18,903 bases of DNA from CAYGKP01 sp964350605 (GTDB lineage: Bacteria > Bacteroidota > Bacteroidia > Cytophagales > JAAEPT01): NCBI GenBank assembly GCA_964350605.1, contig CAYGKP010000023.1:1-18903 (forward strand), in the 5' to 3' direction. This document shows positions 14,898 to 18,903 of the stretch, one piece after another. The translations under genes and the position numbers were made by a program. Numbering within the stretch: the stretch's first letter is position 1; every line of letters starts with the position of its first letter. The notes under the pieces are model-generated. The model did no database searches. It saw nothing but the letters and a program-made list of their open reading frames with translations, and was not told the origin of the DNA.

Positions 14898-16232
14898 ATG
14901 CGCCGCCGTGGGATTCTTTGGGTCAGCCTTCTTTTCGCGGTCGCCTGCGTGCCGCAGGACGAAATCTTTCAGACCAGCGGGAGCCTGAGTTTCTCGCCAT
15001 CGTCGGTTCGCTTCGATACGATTTTCACCAGCCTGGGCAGCATGAGCGAGCGGGTGTGGGTGTTCAATGCCTCGTCGAAGGGCTTGCGGTTACGGTCGAT
15101 TGAATTGGAAGGCGGCGCGGGGAGCGATTACACCATTACGGTCAACGGCCAAGAGGGGACGAGTTTCCCGAACGTGGAGTTGCTGGGCGACGACAGCCTG
15201 CTGGTCCTCGTGAAAGTGACCATCGACCCGACGGCGGCGACCACGCCGTTTTTGGTGACCGACAGCCTGCGCTTCGTGACCGATGGGGGGGTGCAGTACG
15301 TGCCGCTGACGGCCTATGGGCAGAACGCCAACTTCCTGAACGATTCAACGCTGGGGTGCGCGGCGGTGTGGAACGACCCGATTCCCTACGTGATCGAGGG
15401 GACGATTGAGGTGCCCACGGGCTGCTCGCTGACCATCGGGACGGGCACGCGGGTGTTCTGTGCGCCGGGAGCGGAGCTTCTGGTCAATGGGACGCTGATC
15501 GTGAACGGCACCCCAGGCGACTCGGTGACCTTCACGAGCGACAACAATTTCAACGGGTCGGGCAGCGCCTATGGGCATTGGAAGGGCATCCGCTTCGGCA
15601 TGACCAGCCAGAACAGCACGATCTCCTGGGCGTTGGTCGAGAACGCGGTGAATGGCCTGTGGATCGAGCAGGGGACGATTGACAGCACGGCGTTCGAGTT
15701 GGTCGCCGATCATTTGGTGGTGCGCTATTGCGAGGAAGTGGGAATTCGGGTGACCAGCGGGGATGTAGTGTTGACCAATTCGCTGCTGGCGGCCTGTGTC
15801 GAGAATTTGCTGCGCGGCGAAGTGGGGGGCAACTATCACTTACAGCACGTGACGGCGGCCAATTATGGCTTCGACTTCCTGCGCCAGGGGCCGGGGATTT
15901 TCCTCAGCAATACCGATGGGGTGTCGACCGGGGCGTTGCAGGTGCGCTTGCAGAATTCGATTGTCTATGGCTCGCGGACCGAGGAGTGGACGGTGGTGAG
16001 CCCGACGACGGCGGTGCTTCAAAATTCGCTCTTGCGGACGCTCAGTGCGCCGACGGGCACGGCTTTGCTTGTGAATCAGGACCCGTTGTACGAAAGTCCC
16101 TTTGTGTTGAATTTCCGTTTGCGGACGGGCAGCCCGGCGATTTCGGCGGGCGACCCGGCTTTCTCCCTCAGCCCCGATTTGGATGGCCAGACGCGGGATG
16201 CGTCGCCGGAGATGGGGGGGTTTGAGGACTAG
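14898..16232 (+). CDS. Parallel beta-helix lipoprotein
   Basis: A 444-residue exported lipoprotein. The signal peptide has the basic start MRRRG and a lipobox LFAVA-C17. Residues ~25-150 resemble an immunoglobulin-like domain of the Hydin/SPD-2 type ('SSVRFDTIFTSLGSMSERVWVFN', 'SLRFVTDGGVQYVPLTAYGQN'). The rest shows the repeated short strands and turns of a right-handed parallel beta-helix ('GTLIVNGTPGDSVTFTSDN', 'WKGIRFG', 'VRYCEEVGIRVTSGDVVLTNS'). It ends in the choice-of-anchor-Q-like close 'SPAISAGDPAFSLSPDLDGQ'. Start ATG at 14898; a TTG at 14892 is part of the promoter box. Such proteins are surface or outer-membrane lipoproteins in Bacteroidota. Enzymatic activity (for example polysaccharide lyase) cannot be told from the sequence. 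Lipidation and fold are well supported; function is unknown. Confidence 0.8.
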   Translation: MRRRGILWVSLLFAVACVPQDEIFQTSGSLSFSPSSVRFDTIFTSLGSMSERVWVFNASSKGLRLRSIELEGGAGSDYTITVNGQEGTSFPNVELLGDDSLLVLVKVTIDPTAATTPFLVTDSLRFVTDGGVQYVPLTAYGQNANFLNDSTLGCAAVWNDPIPYVIEGTIEVPTGCSLTIGTGTRVFCAPGAELLVNGTLIVNGTPGDSVTFTSDNNFNGSGSAYGHWKGIRFGMTSQNSTISWALVENAVNGLWIEQGTIDSTAFELVADHLVVRYCEEVGIRVTSGDVVLTNSLLAACVENLLRGEVGGNYHLQHVTAANYGFDFLRQGPGIFLSNTDGVSTGALQVRLQNSIVYGSRTEEWTVVSPTTAVLQNSLLRTLSAPTGTALLVNQDPLYESPFVLNFRLRTGSPAISAGDPAFSLSPDLDGQTRDASPEMGGFED

Positions 16233-16258
16233 GAACAATAATTGCTCAGACTCAGCAG

Positions 16259-16630
16259 ATGAAACTACGACTGAAAAGCATTCTCGCAGCCACGGCCTTG
16301 CTTCTGATTTCCTCTTCGTTTCGAGCGACTGAGCAGCTGGAAGGCACCTGGAAAATTGTTGATGTCCAAGAGGGCGGCGATGCGGAGACATTAATCGCCC
16401 TGGAAATCCAATTGCGTGTGACAGAGACCCACATGATCTGGGAATCCATGAAGTACAGTACCTCCACGAAGAATCGCTACACGCTGACGGGCAGTAATAA
16501 GCTGACCGAATGGCGGGGAAATCGCACCGAATCAGTCAGGGCTAAATACAAGTACACCTTCGTAGAGGGTCAGTTAAAGCTCGAGAACCTGACAGAGGAG
16601 TATACAATCCTACTTCAGCCCGTCGAGTGA
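16259..16630 (+). CDS. Secreted lipocalin-like small protein (copy 1)
   Basis: A 123-residue protein with a cleavable signal peptide (MKLRLKSILAATALLLISSS) and no lipobox cysteine, so it is probably released into the periplasm or outside. The mature part starts with the lipocalin-like 'LEGTWKIVDV'. It ends with 'YKYTFVEGQLKLENLTEEYTILL', giving the strand pattern of small lipocalin-like Bacteroidota proteins. It is clearly related to the 17271-17618 protein, which has 'LVGDWTVVEA' and 'YLYTLADGKLTLRQLYSEQTLVLEK' at the same places. The start is 26 nt after the beta-helix gene. It is convergent with the nitroreductase gene, the stop codons being 7 nt apart. It appears more AT-rich than its paralogue. 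Ligand unknown. Confidence 0.7.
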   Translation: MKLRLKSILAATALLLISSSFRATEQLEGTWKIVDVQEGGDAETLIALEIQLRVTETHMIWESMKYSTSTKNRYTLTGSNKLTEWRGNRTESVRAKYKYTFVEGQLKLENLTEEYTILLQPVE

Positions 16631-16637
16631 GTGAGAG

Positions 16638-17219
16638 CTACCGCTCCCACCTCGCAATTTCCCTCACCGCTTTCCTCGGCCCCGCCGGCACCTCGCTGAT
16701 CCGCGGCACGCCGAGGAACAGGTAGCCGAGCATGAGGTCCTTCGCGCCGAGGCCCATGAGCCTCTTGCCTTCCTCCTTCAAGGCCAAAGCCCCCGTGCTC
16801 CAATAACAGCCCAGCCCCAGGCCCTTCGCCATCAGTTGCATGTTCTGCACCGCGCAGGCCGTGGCCATCACCTCCTCGATCTCCGGCAACGATTCGCGCT
16901 CGTCGCGCGCCATGCCGATCAAGATGACGTGCGAAGCCCCGCGCAGCTTGCCCACAAACTTCAGGGTCTTCTCTGGCGGCGCGAGGCCGTCCATCAGTTC
17001 CTCGTGCGCGGCTACCAATCGTTCGATGCCTCCGTCGGTGTAGACCACAAACCGCCAGGGCTGGGTCAACTTGTGGGTTGGCGCCCACCGGGCGGCTTCC
17101 AGGAGGGTGTCAATCTGCGTGTCGTCGATTCGCTCGCCCGAATATTGCGGGGGGTACAACGAACGGCGGCCTTGGATCAAGGCCAACGCAGCGGCGGGGT
17201 TTAGGTGTTTCGGTTCCAC
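16638..17219 (-). CDS. Nitroreductase family protein
   Basis: A protein of about 193 residues of the FMN-dependent nitroreductase family, which reduces nitro compounds, quinones or other electrophiles with NAD(P)H. FMN-contact blocks are visible: GRRSLYPPQYSG near the N-terminus, 'AARWAPTHKLTQPWRFVVY', and 'GLGLGCYWSTG' toward the C-terminus. The pattern is closest to the small YdjA-like branch. The open frame extends far upstream without a stop, but that extension overlaps the 17271 lipoprotein and lacks family sequence. I place the start at a GTG (17219), giving a start 19 residues before GRRS. A TTG eight codons further out (near 17243) is an alternative. It is divergent from the lipocalin-like lipoprotein and convergent with copy 1. 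The physiological substrate is unknown. Confidence 0.85.
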   Translation of the reverse strand: MEPKHLNPAAALALIQGRRSLYPPQYSGERIDDTQIDTLLEAARWAPTHKLTQPWRFVVYTDGGIERLVAAHEELMDGLAPPEKTLKFVGKLRGASHVILIGMARDERESLPEIEEVMATACAVQNMQLMAKGLGLGCYWSTGALALKEEGKRLMGLGAKDLMLGYLFLGVPRISEVPAGPRKAVREIARWER

Positions 17220-17230
17220 TGGGCTTTCTC

Positions 17231-17238
17231 TATCTTTC
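17231..17238 (+). promoter_or_regulatory. Candidate -7 box of the lipocalin-like lipoprotein
   Basis: TATCTTTC matches TANNTTTG except for its last base and ends 32 nt before the ATG at 17271. No -33 TTG is seen. It would overlap the divergent start region of the nitroreductase gene. Confidence 0.3.
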
Positions 17239-17270
17239 CCCAAGTCTACGAACCCCCACCCACCGAACCA

Positions 17271-17618
17271 ATGAAACTCCTCCGCCGCGCCCTGCCTGCC
17301 CTTGTGGCGTTTGCCCTCCTTTCTTGCGGCGGCGATTCGAAGGAACTCGTTGGCGACTGGACGGTGGTCGAGGCGGAAGGCATCTCGGCCAGCATCATGC
17401 AGGATGCGGAATACACGTTCCGCGCCGACGGCACGATGAGCGAACGGGTCGGCATCTTCGAAACCGATATGACCTATGTCACGGCGGGCGACACGCTGAC
17501 CACCGTGCAAAGCCAGAACGAGATGACCTTCACCACCAAGTACCTCTACACCTTGGCCGACGGGAAATTGACCCTCCGCCAGTTGTACAGCGAACAGACC
17601 TTGGTGCTCGAAAAGTAG
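17271..17618 (+). CDS. Lipocalin-like lipoprotein (copy 2)
   Basis: A 115-residue lipoprotein. The signal peptide MKLLRRALPALVAFALLS ends in a lipobox LLS-C19. The mature domain begins with 'ELVGDWTVVEAEG' and continues as short beta strands ('YTFRADGTMSERVG', 'MTYVTAGDTLTTV') to a C-terminal 'YLYTLADGKLTLRQL'. This fits the lipocalin-like families common in Bacteroidota. The start is ATG 17271; upstream in-frame TTG codons would destroy the signal peptide. It is a paralogue of the secreted protein at 16259-16630 but is lipid-anchored and more GC-rich. Downstream, a short GC stem (CCGC/GCGG, 17647-17659) followed by four T could act as a weak terminator. The ligand or partner is not known. 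Confidence 0.75.
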   Translation: MKLLRRALPALVAFALLSCGGDSKELVGDWTVVEAEGISASIMQDAEYTFRADGTMSERVGIFETDMTYVTAGDTLTTVQSQNEMTFTTKYLYTLADGKLTLRQLYSEQTLVLEK

Positions 17619-17668
17619 CCCCGCTCCGCACAGGGAACGTTTGGGCCGCTCGCTGCGGTTTTGATGCG

Positions 17669-17676
17669 TACCTTTG
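17669..17676 (+). promoter_or_regulatory. -7 box of the metX operon
   Basis: TACCTTTG is a perfect TANNTTTG match 27 nt before the GTG start at 17704. The leader includes a small hairpin (CCCC at 17682-17685 with GGGG at 17690-17693). Its G-rich arm is also the only purine-rich ribosome-binding candidate before the start. No S-adenosylmethionine riboswitch is recognisable in this short leader. Confidence 0.5.
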
Positions 17677-17703
17677 CCGCTCCCCAAAGGGGGACCTCAA
17701 GCC

Positions 17704-18735
17704 GTGCAACTGCACTACTTCCATATCGACGAGCCACTCGCGCTTGAACCGGGCGGACTCTTGGCCCGCGTTCAAGTGGCCTACACCACGATGGGGCAAC
17801 TGAATGCCCAGCGCGACAACGTCGTGTGGATTTGCCACGCCCTGACGGCGAACGCCGAACCCGGCGACTGGTGGGAAGGCCTGGTGGGCGAGGGGAAACT
17901 CTACGACCCGCGCAAGCATTTCATCATCTGCGCGAACATGCTCGGCTCGTGCTACGGCACGACCGGGCCGCTGGACATCAACCCCGACACGCAACGCATG
18001 TACGGGAAGGATTTTCCGGCCTATACCGTGCGCGACATGGCGGGCATCCTCGATCGCTTGCGCGCGCACCTGGAGATTGAAAAGATTCATACCCTGATCG
18101 GTGGTTCGATGGGCGGGATGCAAGCCCTCGAATGGGCGATCCAGCACCCCACGGTGGCCGAGCATTTGGTGCTGCTGGCGACCAACGCGAAGCATTCGCC
18201 CTGGGGCATCGCCTTCAACGAAAGCCAACGCCTGGCCATCGAGTCGGACCCCACGTGGATGGAGTATCGCCCCGATGCCGGGCAGAAAGGACTGCGCGCG
18301 GCGCGGTCAATTGCGTTGCTGTCGTACCGCAACTACGAGGCGTATTGGAACACCCAGTCGGACACCGACATCGAGAAGCTGGATCATTACAAGGCCCAGA
18401 GCTATCAACAGTACCAGGGCGACAAGCTGGTGCGCCGCTTCAACGCGCATTCGTACTACCTGCTCTCCAAGTGCATGGACTCGCACCACGTGGGCCGTGG
18501 CCGCGGGAGCGTCGAGGCGGGCTTGGCGATGGTCCAGACTCCGACGTTGGTGATCGGCGTGCGGTCGGATTTGCTCTTCCCCGTCAGCGAGCAAGAGTTT
18601 CTGGCCGAACACATCCCCTTGGGCCGCTACGAGGAGATCGACTCGTTCTATGGCCACGACGGCTTTTTGATTGAGACAAAGGAGATTACCGCGCTGATCA
18701 AAAGTTTCTACGCACAACCCCGAGTGAAGCGTTAA
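17704..18735 (+). CDS. metX: Homoserine O-acetyltransferase
   Basis: A 343-residue alpha/beta-hydrolase-fold acyltransferase that transfers an acyl group (normally acetyl from acetyl-CoA) to homoserine, the first committed step of methionine synthesis. The triad is complete: S135 in the nucleophile elbow GGSMGGMQALEWA, D289 in VIGVRSDLLFP, and H318 in GHDGF. The family blocks 'WWEGLVGEGK' and 'ANMLGSCYGTTGP' are present. I chose the GTG at 17704. An in-frame TTG at 17674 lies within the promoter box and would add a proline-rich stretch unlike the family. The stop is followed after one base by a homoserine dehydrogenase start, so the two genes form an operon that makes and then diverts homoserine. 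Family motifs cannot fully separate acetyl- from succinyl-transfer, but MetX-type acetylation is the usual case. Confidence 0.95.
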   Translation: MQLHYFHIDEPLALEPGGLLARVQVAYTTMGQLNAQRDNVVWICHALTANAEPGDWWEGLVGEGKLYDPRKHFIICANMLGSCYGTTGPLDINPDTQRMYGKDFPAYTVRDMAGILDRLRAHLEIEKIHTLIGGSMGGMQALEWAIQHPTVAEHLVLLATNAKHSPWGIAFNESQRLAIESDPTWMEYRPDAGQKGLRAARSIALLSYRNYEAYWNTQSDTDIEKLDHYKAQSYQQYQGDKLVRRFNAHSYYLLSKCMDSHHVGRGRGSVEAGLAMVQTPTLVIGVRSDLLFPVSEQEFLAEHIPLGRYEEIDSFYGHDGFLIETKEITALIKSFYAQPRVKR

Positions 18736-18736
18736 T

Positions 18737-18826
18737 ATGAGCCAAGTGAAACGCATCGGACTGTTCGGATTCGGCAATGTCGGCCAGGGCCTCTACGAGA
18801 TCCTCGAGTCGCCCAACGCGGTGTAG
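18737..18826 (+). CDS. Homoserine dehydrogenase N-terminus (3' partial, broken by an in-frame stop)
   Basis: The ATG at 18737 opens a frame MSQVKRIGLFGFGNVGQGLY, which is the Rossmann dinucleotide-binding start (GFGNVGQG) of homoserine dehydrogenase. This enzyme makes homoserine from aspartate semialdehyde and is commonly beside metX in Bacteroidota. A TAG at 18824-18826 stops the frame after 29 residues. The same frame then reads ISVVAV, the hydrophobic strand expected next in the fold, before sequence quality collapses. A single-base error (for example GAG to TAG) near the contig end is therefore more likely than a true pseudogene. The remaining ~90% of the gene lies beyond the window. Confidence 0.7.
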   Translation: MSQVKRIGLFGFGNVGQGLYEILESPNAV

Positions 18827-18849
18827 ATCTCGGTGGTCGCCGTATCATT

Positions 18850-18903
18850 AAAAAAAAAAGGGGGGGGGCGGGGCGGGGCGGGGGGGGGGGGGGGGGGGGG
18901 GGG
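18850..18903. other. Low-complexity A-run then G-rich tail (probable artefact)
   Basis: Ten A (18850-18859) are followed by 44 bases of G interrupted only by three C. This interrupts the homoserine dehydrogenase reading frame and is unlike anything else in the window. Poly-G ends of this kind are typical of failed sequencing cycles or contig-edge assembly error. It is not treated as biology. Confidence 0.8.

Noticed and set aside
17220..17687. N-terminal extension of the nitroreductase frame
   Set aside because: It overlaps the well-supported lipocalin-like lipoprotein on the other strand, and its sequence does not resemble nitroreductases.
17677..17703. S-adenosylmethionine riboswitch upstream of metX
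   Set aside because: The leader from the -7 box to the start is only about 27 nt with one four-pair hairpin, too short for any known SAM riboswitch.
18860..18903. G-quadruplex or GC-rich regulatory sequence at the right end
   Set aside because: It interrupts a conserved reading frame and has the look of poly-G sequencing failure at a contig edge.

Overview
The window looks like a chromosomal segment of a GC-rich, probably uncultured member of the Bacteroidota. Four lines of evidence support this. There is a GldJ-type gliding/type IX secretion lipoprotein. There are several lipoproteins and AsmA/DsbD envelope proteins of Bacteroidota type. Shine-Dalgarno sequences are almost absent. Several leaders carry the Bacteroidota -7 box TANNTTTG, with perfect matches upstream of mfd, prfA, the beta-helix lipoprotein and metX. 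No rRNA, tRNA, CRISPR array, transposase or prophage gene was seen.

Layout, left to right. Positions 2-1405 (+) hold the 3' part of a DsbD-like thiol-disulfide reductase, open at the left edge. It converges on a large AsmA-like envelope protein (1511-4129, -) with a repetitive Lys/Glu tail. A ComF-like phosphoribosyltransferase (4196-4858, +) is divergent from AsmA and converges on gldJ (4956-6185, -). Both convergent gaps carry a strong terminator facing the minus strand. The transcription-repair coupling factor Mfd occupies 6348-9728 (-). Next come two guanidino-group-modifying enzymes in one tight transcription unit: an arginine deiminase (9802-11004, -) preceded by an ArgZ/DDAH-type hydrolase (11008-11937, -). 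A small lipoprotein follows (12011-12523, -).

From 12562 the genes run mostly on the plus strand: a small membrane protein with a PH-like tail (12562-12951) and a lower-GC DUF6966-like gene (12960-13289). A gene-free stretch of about 500 bases (13290-13796) then contains a 372-bp element bounded by long imperfect inverted repeats, which looks like a MITE or other non-autonomous palindromic element. Next are peptide chain release factor 1 (13797-14870) and a parallel beta-helix lipoprotein (14898-16232). Two related lipocalin-like secreted proteins (16259-16630 and 17271-17618) flank a minus-strand nitroreductase (16638-17219). The window closes with metX and the first codons of a homoserine dehydrogenase, a methionine/threonine biosynthesis operon. 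The last ~54 bases are an A-run followed by a G-rich run that looks like a sequencing or assembly artefact.

Most of the window is core metabolism and envelope maintenance. The parts that are not routine are the inverted-repeat element at 13300-13671 with its low-GC neighbour gene, the tandem pair of arginine-type hydrolases, the ComF protein without zinc-finger cysteines, and the split lipocalin-like pair. No complete new multi-gene system is evident.
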